64,000 nucleotides of DNA from Lysinibacillus_B sp050613145 (GCF_050613145.1 NZ_CP192507.1:3100001-3164000), one strand, 5' to 3'; shown: positions 16,449 through 25,863, counted from the stretch's first letter. Notes: a model not told the origin generated them from the letters alone. Numbers and translations: made by a program.

Positions 16449-17723
16449 TTACTGTCCAACTTTGTATATACTAAATGCATCTTTTCCATGCTCTTTTATA
16501 TTGTATAGCGCTTTATCTGCATATCGCAATATTTGTGATGCAGTAAATGTTGCGTTATCACATATTGCGATACCAATACTTGTTGTGATTTCAAGATAGG
16601 TTTGTTGAATTAATAGACCTTGTCTTACTCGTTTATTGATTTGATATGCCATATCGCTTACTTGCTCCTCATCAATAAAATCTGTAAGTAATATGACAAA
16701 TTCATCTCCACCCAGTCTTGCCACAAGCCCCTTTCCCCCTACAATTTGTTGTAATCGTGCCCCATACTCAGTAATTACCTGATCTCCAATTTCATGACCA
16801 TATGAGTCATTAATTTTTTTAAAATTATCGATATCTAATAGTAAAATGGCAAATGGAATATGCTTTTCATCCAGCCTTGTAAATGCCATCGTTAAATGTT
16901 CTCGGAACATACGACGGTTTGGCAAATTTGTTAAAGGATCATGATATGCAAAATACTTTAGTTTTTCTTCTTGTTGACGTTCTCTTGAAATATCACGTAT
17001 GACTAATAACACATGTAAGAAATGACCATTTATATCATAAACCGCTTTTCCTTTAATCTCGGTCCAAATCCACATAAGCTTTTGATGACGCATCTGTAGT
17101 TTTAATGCAAATTGCTTACGTTTTTCAATAGTAGCATGAAACTTGCTCGTAAACTCTTCGACATAATTAGGATGAATATACAAACCTACTTCTTGACTTT
17201 CAAAAGTCATATAGTCAAAACCAAACATTTCTTTACTTGATGGAGACACATACAAATAATTTTTATGTTGATCCAGTAATATTAGTACATCTTGAATATT
17301 CTCAGCAATTTTTCGATAATTAAATTCACTCTCTAAATAACGTTCTGCGATTTTATCTAACTCACTCATATTTTTAACCGTTAAAAAAAAGCCAATAACG
17401 TTTTCATGTTCTATCACTTGATTTAAACGCATTAAACACCCAATTTGTGTGTTCTCTTTAGTAATTAATCGAAAACGTGCATCTGTAAAATCGATTTCCG
17501 TAAATGATAATTGGCTACTATTGTCCGGCGGCTCATTCATAATAAACTCTAAAAAATTTCGGTTCAAAAGTTCTTCCTTTGTATAGCCTCCTAATTTAAG
17601 AAAAGCAGGATTGGCATCCACAATATAACCGCCCTTATTCAAAAGTAATATGCCGTCTGTATTACACTCAAAAAGGGATATTAGGTGAGGCTCTAATTGT
17701 TTATCTAAAATTACTTTCGTCAT
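16449..17723 (-). CDS. PAS-PAS-GGDEF diguanylate cyclase
   Basis: 424 residues: PAS at about 15-120, second PAS (with PAC-like end, HVLLVIRDISRERQ) at about 130-250, GGDEF domain from about 260. The active-site motif RLGGDEF is intact at ~336-342, so c-di-GMP synthesis from two GTP is expected. The inhibitory RxxD site normally a few residues before GGDEF reads GGKG here, so product inhibition may be absent. No membrane helix: a cytosolic sensor. Start at ATG 17723, with AAAGGTG 9 nt upstream. It lies between menB and menE, where B. subtilis has none. Confidence 0.9.
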   Translation of the reverse strand: MTKVILDKQLEPHLISLFECNTDGILLLNKGGYIVDANPAFLKLGGYTKEELLNRNFLEFIMNEPPDNSSQLSFTEIDFTDARFRLITKENTQIGCLMRLNQVIEHENVIGFFLTVKNMSELDKIAERYLESEFNYRKIAENIQDVLILLDQHKNYLYVSPSSKEMFGFDYMTFESQEVGLYIHPNYVEEFTSKFHATIEKRKQFALKLQMRHQKLMWIWTEIKGKAVYDINGHFLHVLLVIRDISRERQQEEKLKYFAYHDPLTNLPNRRMFREHLTMAFTRLDEKHIPFAILLLDIDNFKKINDSYGHEIGDQVITEYGARLQQIVGGKGLVARLGGDEFVILLTDFIDEEQVSDMAYQINKRVRQGLLIQQTYLEITTSIGIAICDNATFTASQILRYADKALYNIKEHGKDAFSIYKVGQ

Positions 17724-17854
17724 TTCCTTACGCACCTTTAGTTCACATTTCCTATCTTCATTCTATTATATTATTATATTTTATCATAATTATGCGACTA
17801 TATAGTAGTAGTAAGAAATAAGAATATTTACCAAAATAAAGAAAAAAAACAACT

Positions 17855-17888
17855 TGTACTACAATAAGTACAAGTTGTTTTTAAGTTT
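17855..17888 (-). terminator. menB terminator
   Basis: Hairpin AACAACTTGTAC / GTACAAGTTGTT with TTTTTTTC on the minus side. It separates the menFDHB unit from the GGDEF gene. Confidence 0.85.
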
Positions 17889-17892
17889 ATTT

Positions 17893-18714
17893 TTATGGGA
17901 AACGAGGGAATTGACCGAAGTCTGGCTTACGTTTCTCTTTGAATGCATCGCGACCTTCTTTTGCTTCATCTGTTGTGTAGTAAAGAAGTGTTGCGTCACC
18001 AGCCATTTGTTGAAGACCTGCTAAGCCGTCTGTATCTGCATTCATCGCAGCTTTTAAGAAGCGTAGCGCAGTTGGAGACATTTCTAGCATTTCCTCACAC
18101 CACATAACTGTTTCATCTTCTAAACGATCATATGGTACTACTGTATTTACTAAGCCCATTTCAAGCGCTTGTTGCGCATCATATTGACGGCATAAATACC
18201 AAATTTCACGCGCTTTTTTGTGACCAATAATGCGCGCTAAATAGCCTGAGCCATAACCTGCATCAAATGAGCCTACTTTTGGTCCAGTTTGTCCAAAGCG
18301 TGCATTGTCCGCTGCAATTGTTAAGTCACATACTACGTGTAATACATGACCACCACCGATTGCATAGCCTGCAACCATTGCAACTACTGGCTTAGGAATC
18401 ACACGAATTAAACGTTGTAAATCTAATACATTTAAACGTGGAATCTCATCGTCGCCTACATAACCGCCATGACCGCGTACTTTTTGGTCGCCGCCTGAGC
18501 AGAATGCATGCTCACCTTCACCTGTTAAAATAATGACACCGACGTTTTTATCGTCACGTGCACGTGAAAATGCATCGATCATTTCCGTCACTGTTTTTGG
18601 ACGGAAAGCGTTACGCACTTCTGGACGGTTAATCGTAATTTTTGCGATTCCGTTGTAGAACTCATACTTAATATCTTCGTAAGTATGTAATGAAGTCCAT
18701 TGACGTGTTGTCAT
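17893..18714 (-). CDS. menB: 1,4-dihydroxy-2-naphthoyl-CoA synthase
   Basis: 273 residues, crotonase fold, closes the second ring of naphthoate from o-succinylbenzoyl-CoA. Visible: NAFRPKTV, FCSGGDQKVRGHGGY (CoA loop/active site), VAGYAIGGGHVLH, and the C-terminal KRKPDFGQFPRFP, which is characteristic of MenB. Starts 16 bp after menH, with GGGGGA as ribosome site. Followed by a terminator. Confidence 0.97.
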   Translation of the reverse strand: MTTRQWTSLHTYEDIKYEFYNGIAKITINRPEVRNAFRPKTVTEMIDAFSRARDDKNVGVIILTGEGEHAFCSGGDQKVRGHGGYVGDDEIPRLNVLDLQRLIRVIPKPVVAMVAGYAIGGGHVLHVVCDLTIAADNARFGQTGPKVGSFDAGYGSGYLARIIGHKKAREIWYLCRQYDAQQALEMGLVNTVVPYDRLEDETVMWCEEMLEMSPTALRFLKAAMNADTDGLAGLQQMAGDATLLYYTTDEAKEGRDAFKEKRKPDFGQFPRFP

Positions 18715-18730
18715 TGTATAGTCCCCCTAC

Positions 18731-19546
18731 TTAAGTTAATGAAATTGTGTCCTTTACTATTGTAGCAAACTCTGTGGGATTTTCCACATGAATTGCGTGC
18801 CCTACGCTATTTACTGTTAAATGACGTACTTTCGGGATGACTTGTGCCATTTCCCAGGCAATACTTACAAATTTTTCATCTAACTCTCCTGTAATGAGTG
18901 TTACTGGCATCAACAAACTATGCAATCTATCCCATACTGACGGCATCATACCGGTTCCGATACCGCGCAAACTGTTGGCCAACCCTTGAACGCTTTGATT
19001 TAGCCTCTCTGCACGTATTGTCTGTTGAACAGATAATGGCAATCGCTTTTGAGAAGCAAACAGTGGAATATTCTCCCACTCACGAACGAAATTTGCAACA
19101 CCAGCCGCTTCAATCTTTTGTGCTAGTTTGTCATCTGCTTCTTTACGTGCCTTTCGTTCTTTCTCTGTTCGCAGACCAGGTGATGCACTTTCTAATATAA
19201 GTTGTTGTACCCGCTCAGGATATTGAAGCGCACAGCTAAGGGCAATACGCCCCCCCATTGAATAACCAATAAGTGTAAAAGTTTGTATACGCAATAGATG
19301 AAAAACTTCTTCGAGAACAGCTAATTGCTGCTCCATTGTATATAGCATAAAATCGTTTGGACTCTCTGTTTTTCCATGCCCCATACAATCAATAGCAACG
19401 ATTTGATATTGGGGCAATTTTTGCGCCACTTGCTCCCACGTCTTCGTTGAACCAGTAAACCCATGCAACATAACTATCGTCTCTACTTGTTCATCATGCC
19501 ATGTTTCTACATGCACATCTATCCCTAATGCGTTTACTGTAGCCAT
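18731..19546 (-). CDS. menH: 2-succinyl-6-hydroxy-2,4-cyclohexadiene-1-carboxylate synthase
   Basis: 271 residues, alpha/beta-hydrolase fold. Triad present: Ser in LIGYSMGGRIAL, Asp in ITGELDEKF, His in VNSVGHAIHVENP. The LHGFTGSTKTW oxyanion segment is typical of MenH. It removes pyruvate from SEPHCHC in menaquinone synthesis. Overlaps the end of menD by 13 bp, consistent with one transcript menF-menD-menH-menB. Confidence 0.93.
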   Translation of the reverse strand: MATVNALGIDVHVETWHDEQVETIVMLHGFTGSTKTWEQVAQKLPQYQIVAIDCMGHGKTESPNDFMLYTMEQQLAVLEEVFHLLRIQTFTLIGYSMGGRIALSCALQYPERVQQLILESASPGLRTEKERKARKEADDKLAQKIEAAGVANFVREWENIPLFASQKRLPLSVQQTIRAERLNQSVQGLANSLRGIGTGMMPSVWDRLHSLLMPVTLITGELDEKFVSIAWEMAQVIPKVRHLTVNSVGHAIHVENPTEFATIVKDTISLT

Positions 19547-21252
19547 GCATCGAACTCCTCATTAATCGCTTGCCATAGCTTGCGATGTGTGACAACATTT
19601 TCAGCACGATTTGTAAATACTTCAATTAAACGAACTGGTTTTTCATTCGGTGCATGAATCGCTTCAACAAATGCTACAGGTTCTGTCACTTTCGTATAAT
19701 GCAAATCATACATCACTGCAATCTGTTCAAACGTTAAACCCGTCGGTGTACCAAATAAGTCTTCGTAATGATGCTCCACACTGGATTGTGGTAAATAAGA
19801 GAATATACCACCACCATCATTATTCATGACAATGATGGATAATTGACATTCTTGATAACGCGTTGCTAAAAATGCATTACTATCATGTAAAAATGCTAAA
19901 TCACCAATCAATAAATAAGTGTGGCGACTATTCCCCGCACTATAGCCAAAGGCCGTTGAAACGACACCATCAATGCCATTTGCTCCACGGTTTGCAATAA
20001 TGTGAACATCTTTTTCTGAAGGTGTATAGAACGTATCGATATCACGAATCGGCATACTACTCGAAGCAAATACATCACTCGCTTCTGGAAGGCATTGTAG
20101 CATCTTGCCAACAAGTGCTCCTTCATCCTGCTCTCGCTCAATGTAATGTTCAATGTGCTTCATCGCTATTGCCTGTGCCTGCTGCCATAATGCTAAGTAT
20201 GAAGCTTCCATGCGACTTTCAATTGTTAAATCACTTAATGTCTGATCAATTTTGGCATGAATAAAGGCTGTCGCCATGCTTGTAGAATCACGGAACATCG
20301 CATCTTCATCCACAACAATATAGTGTGCTGGCATGGACTCTGTAATAAACATGGATAAAAATTTCGATACCGGTTGTGCGCCAAAACGAATCACTGTATC
20401 AGGAGATGCTACTTTTTTGAATGTTGCATTTTTCAAAATCGCATCATATGTTGAAATCACATATGGTTTACAGTCTTCTGGGACATTGCCGCGCATATTG
20501 GAAAGACTCTCAACCATCACAGGCCATTTTGCACGTCGAATCAACTCCCATAAATGATTGACATCTGTATTTAATGGCAACTCACCGACAATGAATACAC
20601 CTTTTTTTGATTGAGTAATCAATTTTTCTAAAACGCTTTTTGCCTCATTACTTAAGGAATAATGATTGAGTATATTCCCTTGATAACGAAGCGTTGGCAA
20701 ATCGCAAAAATCCACAAGTAAAGGTTCACGGAACGGGATATTCAGATGAACAGGCCCAAATGGTGCACTCATTGCAATCGCAACAGCTCGTGCTGTATGG
20801 CGTTCAATAAATGGTAATGTTGGCTTTGCATCATCGGGAATCGGAAATTCAGCAAACCACTTTACTTGCTCACCATATAAGTGAATTTGATTAATAGCTT
20901 GTGGAGCCCCCACTTCACGTAGCTCGTGTGGCCGGTCCGCTGTAATGACGATTAGAGGAACACGCGCATACTTTGCCTCCACAATCGCCGGGAAATAGTT
21001 AGCCGCCGCTGTTCCTGATGTACATAACAAGACAACAGGCTTTCCTACTTTTTTAGCAAGACCTAATGCAAAAAAGGCAGCCGCACGCTCATCTACCTGG
21101 CGAAACACCTCGATTTCTTTCGTATGTGCAAATGCATACGCAAGAGGTGTCGAACGAGAACCCGGACTGATCACGACCTGCTCTACACCGTTTTGTACTA
21201 AGCTAGCAACGATTGTATATACATAGTTTGATAGTATTTCACGTTCACTCAC
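19534..21252 (-). CDS. menD: SEPHCHC synthase (MenD)
   Basis: 572 residues, thiamine-diphosphate enzyme that adds succinic semialdehyde to isochorismate. Visible: VISPGSRSTPLAYA at the N-terminus (isochorismate binding), the catalytic Glu region VDERAAAFFALGLAK, PVVLLCTSGTAAANYFPA, and the TDP/metal motif with NDGGGIFSYLPQ near the C-terminus. Overlaps menF by 8 bp, overlapping menH at the other end. Confidence 0.96.
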   Translation of the reverse strand: MSEREILSNYVYTIVASLVQNGVEQVVISPGSRSTPLAYAFAHTKEIEVFRQVDERAAAFFALGLAKKVGKPVVLLCTSGTAAANYFPAIVEAKYARVPLIVITADRPHELREVGAPQAINQIHLYGEQVKWFAEFPIPDDAKPTLPFIERHTARAVAIAMSAPFGPVHLNIPFREPLLVDFCDLPTLRYQGNILNHYSLSNEAKSVLEKLITQSKKGVFIVGELPLNTDVNHLWELIRRAKWPVMVESLSNMRGNVPEDCKPYVISTYDAILKNATFKKVASPDTVIRFGAQPVSKFLSMFITESMPAHYIVVDEDAMFRDSTSMATAFIHAKIDQTLSDLTIESRMEASYLALWQQAQAIAMKHIEHYIEREQDEGALVGKMLQCLPEASDVFASSSMPIRDIDTFYTPSEKDVHIIANRGANGIDGVVSTAFGYSAGNSRHTYLLIGDLAFLHDSNAFLATRYQECQLSIIVMNNDGGGIFSYLPQSSVEHHYEDLFGTPTGLTFEQIAVMYDLHYTKVTEPVAFVEAIHAPNEKPVRLIEVFTNRAENVVTHRKLWQAINEEFDAWLQ

Positions 21253-22624
21253 TTAACTTTCCTCCTAAAGCACGTAACATCGGACGGAATTTAACTAACG
21301 TCTCCTCATATTCTGATGCTGGTGTAGAATCTTCGACGATGCCGCCTCCTGCATATAAAAAGGCACGATTCCCCAGTAATGCAGCTGAACGAATAGCGAC
21401 AGCAAATTCTCCGTTTCCATCAGCATCTACCCAGCCAATGGGTGCTGCATATAGCCCTCGGTTCATCGGCTCATAGCGTCGAATCATATCCATTGCCTCT
21501 TTACGCGGTACGCCGCCAAGGGCTGGTGTAGGGTGTAAATTCTTCACAAGTTGCAGGATGGTTGCCTCTTCATTTAATATCCCTTCCACAGGTGTATATA
21601 AATGTTGAATATCACGAATTTTAAGTAGTTTTGGTTGTTTTGGTACTTTTACATTCATACAGTTTTGCTCAAATGTTTCGGTAATCATTTCTACTACATA
21701 ATGATGCTCCCCACGATTTTTCACATCATTTAACAGTGACCAACCTAATGTCTCATCTTCCTCTACTGTATGACCACGACGAATGGAACCAGCAATACAT
21801 GATGAAAATGCTTGTCCTTCCTCTACCTTTACTAAACGTTCCGGTGATGCACCAAAGAACAACATCTCCTCATGCTCTAAACCAAATAAATAGCTTTCCG
21901 GCTGTTCATGAATTACATGCGATAAAATTTGAGAGGATGCAACTTCCTCTTCAAATTGCAATGCTAACGAACGAGCAATTACTACCTTTTGTGCCTCGCC
22001 TGCTTTAATATGTGCCGTCACTTGCTCAATGGAGCGCAAGTACTCCTCTTTATAAGGCTCCTGATAACTTGTCATCGTAGGCTTAGCATATGTTTTTAAT
22101 TCTTTCACTTGCGCAGCATGAATTAAATGATCACGCTCTTTACGTAATTGTTCAAAAGCTTTTGAACTATTTTCTTCGTCCGTAATATAATGAATGCTCA
22201 CATACGCTTTATCATCTCGGATAATTAGCTGAAACGTTGCCACTGCAAAAAAGCTTTGCGGAAATGTTGACCATTCCTCTCCCACCTCATTTTGTGGATC
22301 AAATGTAAATCCACCAAATAAAATCGGTTGTAAATCCTCTTCCTTCACAATGTTCTTCGTTAATTGTTTCCATTCTTGCTCTACTTTATCAAAGCGCACT
22401 TGTCCTGCATTGTTTTCAATTGTATAAGCGTGTCCTAGTCCTACTAAGGTAAAAGTTTTCTCCCGATTTTGCCAAAAATATCGTTTACCCTTATATTTCT
22501 CGCCAGCAGCAAAGAAGGCCAGAGCAGATAATCGGCTTACCTCCATTGTTTCCATATAAAAATGGTGCTTTGAGTTCAAAGAGCCCACTTCTACTTCAGT
22601 GGCATTGTACCACTTATGATGCAT
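21245..22624 (-). CDS. menF: isochorismate synthase
   Basis: 459 residues, chorismate-utilising fold. Catalytic region visible: AGEAQKVVIARSLAL, FLFG.SPERLVKVE-type sequence (FFGASPERLV), SCIAGSIRRG, EHHYVVEMI, and the final PTPALGGVPRKEAMDMIRRYE...GLYAAPIGW. This is the committed step from chorismate. First gene of the menFDHB unit, with GGAGG 8 nt before the ATG. Divergent from menA across 190 bp. Confidence 0.95.
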   Translation of the reverse strand: MHHKWYNATEVEVGSLNSKHHFYMETMEVSRLSALAFFAAGEKYKGKRYFWQNREKTFTLVGLGHAYTIENNAGQVRFDKVEQEWKQLTKNIVKEEDLQPILFGGFTFDPQNEVGEEWSTFPQSFFAVATFQLIIRDDKAYVSIHYITDEENSSKAFEQLRKERDHLIHAAQVKELKTYAKPTMTSYQEPYKEEYLRSIEQVTAHIKAGEAQKVVIARSLALQFEEEVASSQILSHVIHEQPESYLFGLEHEEMLFFGASPERLVKVEEGQAFSSCIAGSIRRGHTVEEDETLGWSLLNDVKNRGEHHYVVEMITETFEQNCMNVKVPKQPKLLKIRDIQHLYTPVEGILNEEATILQLVKNLHPTPALGGVPRKEAMDMIRRYEPMNRGLYAAPIGWVDADGNGEFAVAIRSAALLGNRAFLYAGGGIVEDSTPASEYEETLVKFRPMLRALGGKLSE

Positions 22625-22817
22625 GAAAATTACCTCCGTCTTTGCAATTTAAACTCAAGAAATAAGCTTTGATTGCTATCGTACATTTTACAAAATATCT
22701 ATACTATCATATCACTTTTTCGCTTAAATCTGTACGAGAAAGGCACGACTCTACCTTTTTTCTTATCGTTCGTATAAAATAGAACAGTATAGTTTAGTTG
22801 AAGGAGAGAAATAATAT

Positions 22818-23738
22818 ATGACCAAAGTCATTGAAGCGGATAGGGGCTTTAAAGTATGGTGGCATTTAACACGTCCACATACATTAACAGCTTCATTCGT
22901 ACCTGTCTTTTTAGGGACAACCATTGCATTAACGGTTGATGGAGAAACCATTAACTTCCTGTTATTTTTTGCTATGCTTATAGCCAGTATGCTCATTCAA
23001 GCAGCAACAAATATGTTTAACGAATATTATGACTATAAATTAGGACTGGATAATGAAAACTCTGTCGGCATTGGCGGTACAATTGTTCGTCACGGTGTCG
23101 CACCAAGTACCATTATGGCCATTGCGCTCAGCTTTTATGGGATTGCTGTACTTCTAGGTATTTATATTTGTGCCATGAGCTCTTGGTGGTTAGCAGCTGT
23201 TGGCTTAGTATGTATGTTAATTGGTTATTTATATACGGGTGGTCCTTATCCAATTGCCTATTCGCCATTTGGGGAACTTGTATCCGGTGTAGTAATGGGA
23301 ATGGGGATTGTATTAATTGCTTTCTTTATTCAGACAAACACAGTAACACTTGAAGCGATTTTACTGTCGGTACCTAGTATGATTTTAGTCGGCGCCATTA
23401 TGCTTTCAAACAATATTCGCGACATTGTTGGTGATACAGAAGGCGGTCGTAAAACGATGGCGATTTTAGTCGGTCGTAATAATGCCGTTTATATTCTTTC
23501 CCTATTCTTCATCGTATCGTACTTATGGATTTTAGGTTTAGTTATTATTGAAGATATTACGTACTGGGCATTGATTGTATTGTTCAGTATTCCAAAACCG
23601 ATTAAGGCTATTGATATTTTCCGTCATAAAAAAGAACCGATTGAAGTAATGCCTGCGATGAAATTTACTGCTCAAACAAATACAATCTTTGGCTTTTTAC
23701 TCGCCGTCGGTTTATTAATTAATTATTTTATTTTTTAA
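22818..23738 (+). CDS. menA: 1,4-dihydroxy-2-naphthoate polyprenyltransferase
   Basis: 306 residues, UbiA-family integral membrane protein with about eight to nine helices. Asp-rich prenyl-diphosphate/Mg motif visible as NMFNEYYDYKLGLDNEN (near 68-85), and the second as NNIRDIVGDTEGGRKTMA (near 197-215). It joins DHNA to a polyprenyl chain. AAGGAG lies upstream of the ATG. Divergent from menF, so most of the pathway is in one place, except menC and the methyltransferase. Confidence 0.95.
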   Translation: MTKVIEADRGFKVWWHLTRPHTLTASFVPVFLGTTIALTVDGETINFLLFFAMLIASMLIQAATNMFNEYYDYKLGLDNENSVGIGGTIVRHGVAPSTIMAIALSFYGIAVLLGIYICAMSSWWLAAVGLVCMLIGYLYTGGPYPIAYSPFGELVSGVVMGMGIVLIAFFIQTNTVTLEAILLSVPSMILVGAIMLSNNIRDIVGDTEGGRKTMAILVGRNNAVYILSLFFIVSYLWILGLVIIEDITYWALIVLFSIPKPIKAIDIFRHKKEPIEVMPAMKFTAQTNTIFGFLLAVGLLINYFIF

Positions 23739-23798
23739 CGTGTTTCCGAAAGAGGTCTCCTATCGAATAGGAATTTTCTATGTGCTGATACGTTAACT

Positions 23799-23832
23799 AA
23801 AGCGTCCCGAAACGAATCATCGGGACGCTTTT
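23799..23832 (+). terminator. menA terminator
   Basis: Arms AAAGCGTCCCGA (23799-23810) and TCGGGACGCTTT (23820-23831), then TTCT. Confidence 0.88.
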
Positions 23833-23879
23833 CTATTCGTTGCTTCATCTGTATTCACTAGGAATAGTACAGGATACAA

Positions 23880-24638
23880 TTATTTTAGTTGTCCATAATA
23901 GATAATAGCATCTGTTAAAAACTGCGTTGCTCCTTTATCAACACGTGAATCATAATAATCTGTAAAGCGTTCATCGGCTATATACATTTGTGCCAAACCA
24001 ATATGGGCTTCTTTTGTATATTTCGGCCAGTAAAAGCTAAGCCAACGCTTATGAAGCTCTGCCACTTCCACCGCAATATCAGATTGCACATCGCCCACTT
24101 CCATAGCTTCTTTTAATCGCTCTAAAAGCATTTTTTCGAGCTGCTGAGCTGCTTCATATTGTTCCTCTGTCATGTTCTTCGCCATGCCATAAGAAGCCTT
24201 TACAGACTCGTTTCCGTACTTTTCACGAATTTCTGCTCCATACTTTTCCTCGTTTTCATCGATTAACTGTTGTTTAAATGCCTCAAACTTTTGCTCGTTA
24301 CTCATTGTTATTCCCTCCTCGATTGATTGAATTGTCATTATTACTGTTTCCAGTAAGTCTGTTATATGACGCTGTTTTTGTTGAAGTGTTCGCTGATGAT
24401 AGCGTAAGCTTTCGAGTTGCTCAAAATCTTCCGCATCTAAAACCTCTTTAATTTGTGAAAGCGGCATATCCAATTCACGATAAAATAATATTTGCTGTAA
24501 GCGATCAACATGCCCTTGATTATAAACCCTATAGCCAGTATCTTCCTTCTTTATTGGAATAAGCAAATCGATCTCGTCATAATAACGGAGTGTCCTTGTA
24601 CTTACGCCTGATAGCCTCGCCAGTTCCTGAATATACAT
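23880..24638 (-). CDS. MerR-family regulator with TipAS-type ligand domain
   Basis: 252 residues. N-terminal MerR helix-turn-helix and wing (YIQELARLSGVSTRTLRYYDEIDLL...GYRVYNQGHVDRLQQI, 2-70), a coiled-coil dimerisation helix (~75-110), then a helical TipAS-like domain (~130-250) with YGMAKNMTEEQ, HKRWLSFYWPKYTKEAHIGLAQMYIADERF. TipA/Mta-type proteins bind antibiotics or hydrophobic compounds and activate efflux or sequestration. Its own promoter has the 19-bp spacer with a palindrome in the middle (24656-24686), so autoregulation is likely. No efflux gene is adjacent. Confidence 0.9.
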   Translation of the reverse strand: MYIQELARLSGVSTRTLRYYDEIDLLIPIKKEDTGYRVYNQGHVDRLQQILFYRELDMPLSQIKEVLDAEDFEQLESLRYHQRTLQQKQRHITDLLETVIMTIQSIEEGITMSNEQKFEAFKQQLIDENEEKYGAEIREKYGNESVKASYGMAKNMTEEQYEAAQQLEKMLLERLKEAMEVGDVQSDIAVEVAELHKRWLSFYWPKYTKEAHIGLAQMYIADERFTDYYDSRVDKGATQFLTDAIIYYGQLK

Positions 24639-24655
24639 AACTCACCTCTCCTTTT

Positions 24656-24686
24656 AATATAAGGTTTTACGTAACGTAAAGGTCAA
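24656..24686 (-). promoter_or_regulatory. MerR-type promoter and operator of the TipA-like regulator
   Basis: Minus strand: TTGACC (24686-24681), 19-bp spacer, TATATT (24661-24656). The spacer contains a perfect 7-1-7 palindrome TTTACGT-T-ACGTAAA (24666-24680). A long spacer with a central dyad is the hallmark of MerR-activated promoters. Confidence 0.88.
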
Positions 24687-24722
24687 GTAGTATATTTATA
24701 TACTGCTTCCAAACAATAAAAA

Positions 24723-24755
24723 AAGTCTGAAACGATTAAATATCGTCTCAGACTT
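24723..24755 (-). terminator. terminator of the rRNA-tRNA operon
   Basis: Minus-strand stem AAGTCTGAGACGAT / ATCGTTTCAGACTT (one G-U pair) followed by TTTTTTA, just past the last tRNA. Confidence 0.9.
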
Positions 24756-24761
24756 TTATGA

Positions 24762-24833
24762 TGACCCGTACGGGATTCGAACCCGTGTTACCGCCGTGAA
24801 AGGGCGGTGTCTTAACCACTTGACCAACGGGCC
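24762..24833 (-). tRNA. tRNA-Glu (TTC)
   Basis: 72-nt cloverleaf, anticodon loop CTTTCAC. 3' CCA is not encoded. Last tRNA of the cluster. Confidence 0.95.
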
Positions 24834-24847
24834 AACTTTAAATATTA

Positions 24848-24938
24848 TGGCGGAGAAGGAGGGATTTGAACCCTCGCGCCGGTTACCCGACCTACACCCT
24901 TAGCAGGGGCGCCTCTTCAGCCTCTTGAGTACTTCCCC
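24848..24938 (-). tRNA. tRNA-Ser (GCT)
   Basis: Class II tRNA with long variable arm, anticodon loop CTGCTAA, CCA encoded. Confidence 0.95.
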
Positions 24939-24943
24939 ATAAA

Positions 24944-25018
24944 TGGCTCCGAAGGTAGGACTCGAACCTACGACCAACCGGTTAACAGCCGGTTGCTCTA
25001 CCACTGAGCTACTTCGGA
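24944..25018 (-). tRNA. tRNA-Asn (GTT)
   Basis: Anticodon loop CTGTTAA, acceptor TCCGAAG/CTTCGGA, CCA encoded. Confidence 0.95.
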
Positions 25019-25028
25019 ATAATATATA

Positions 25029-25105
<77 letters not shown>

Positions 25106-25124
25106 CTTCGGCTTTTTTAGTTAG

Positions 25125-25198
25125 TGGAGCGGGTGATGGGAATCGAACCCACGACATCAGCTTGGAAGGCTGAGGTTTTACCATTAAACTACACCCGC
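25125..25198 (-). tRNA. tRNA-Gly (TCC)
   Basis: Anticodon loop CTTCCAA, acceptor GCGGGTG/CACCCGC, CCA encoded. Confidence 0.95.
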
Positions 25199-25206
25199 AA
25201 AAACAA

Positions 25207-25282
25207 TGGTGGGTCAGGACGGAATCGAACCGCCGACACTTAGAGCTTCAATCTAATGCTCTACCAACTGAGCTACTGACCC
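25207..25282 (-). tRNA. tRNA-Phe (GAA)
   Basis: Anticodon loop TTGAAGC, acceptor GGGTCAG/CTGACCC, CCA encoded. In B. subtilis trnB a tRNA-His follows Phe; it is absent here. Confidence 0.93.
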
Positions 25283-25288
25283 ATATAA

Positions 25289-25364
25289 TGGCGGTCCCGA
25301 CCGGGATCGAACCGGCGATCTCCTGCGTGACAGGCAGGCATGTTAACCGCTACACCACGGGACC
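25289..25364 (-). tRNA. tRNA-Asp (GTC)
   Basis: Anticodon loop CTGTCAC, acceptor GGTCCCG/CGGGACC, CCA encoded. Confidence 0.95.
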
Positions 25365-25367
25365 TTT

Positions 25368-25444
<77 letters not shown>

Positions 25445-25502
25445 ATAATATTATGTTTGCTGAAGTTTTTATTCTAGTTCACCATTTTCTTCTTTATAAA
25501 AA

Positions 25503-25595
25503 TGGCGGAGGAAGAGGGATTCGAACCCCCGCGCGGTTTAACCCGCCTGTCGGTTTTCAAGACCGATCCCTTCAGCCGGACTTGGGTATTCCTCC
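25503..25595 (-). tRNA. tRNA-Ser (TGA)
   Basis: Class II with long variable arm, anticodon loop CTTGAAA, CCA encoded. Confidence 0.95.
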
Positions 25596-25610
25596 GTTTT
25601 ACTATTCAAA

Positions 25611-25687
25611 TGGTGGACCTTACAGGACTCGAACCTGTGACCGGACGGTTATGAGCCGTCTGCTCTAACCAACTGAGCTAAAGGTCC
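25611..25687 (-). tRNA. tRNA-Ile2 (CAT, lysidine-modified type)
   Basis: CAT anticodon in loop CTCATAA; body GGACCTTTAGCTCAG... matches my recollection of the Bacillus AUA-reading tRNA-Ile2 whose C34 is modified by TilS, and its place after Met fits the trnB order. Could be mislabelled Met by simple anticodon rules. Confidence 0.8.
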
Positions 25688-25694
25688 TTTAGGA

Positions 25695-25768
25695 TGGCTA
25701 CCGAGGGAGTCGAACCCACGACCTTTCGGGTATGAACCGAATGCTCTAGCCAGCTGAGCTAGGTAGCC
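25695..25768 (-). tRNA. elongator tRNA-Met (CAT)
   Basis: Anticodon loop TTCATAC, acceptor GGCTACC/GGTAGCC with discriminator A. 3' CCA not encoded (followed by TCC). Confidence 0.88.
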
Positions 25769-25787
25769 AGGATCTTTATAAATAATT

Positions 25788-25863
25788 TGGTGGAGCCTAG
25801 CGGGATCGAACCGCTGACCTCCTGCGTGCAAGGCAGGCGCTCTCCCAGCTGAGCTAAGGCCCC
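25788..25863 (-). tRNA. tRNA-Ala (TGC)
   Basis: Anticodon loop CTTGCAC, acceptor GGGGCCT/AGGCTCC with one G-U pair, CCA encoded. Confidence 0.95.
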
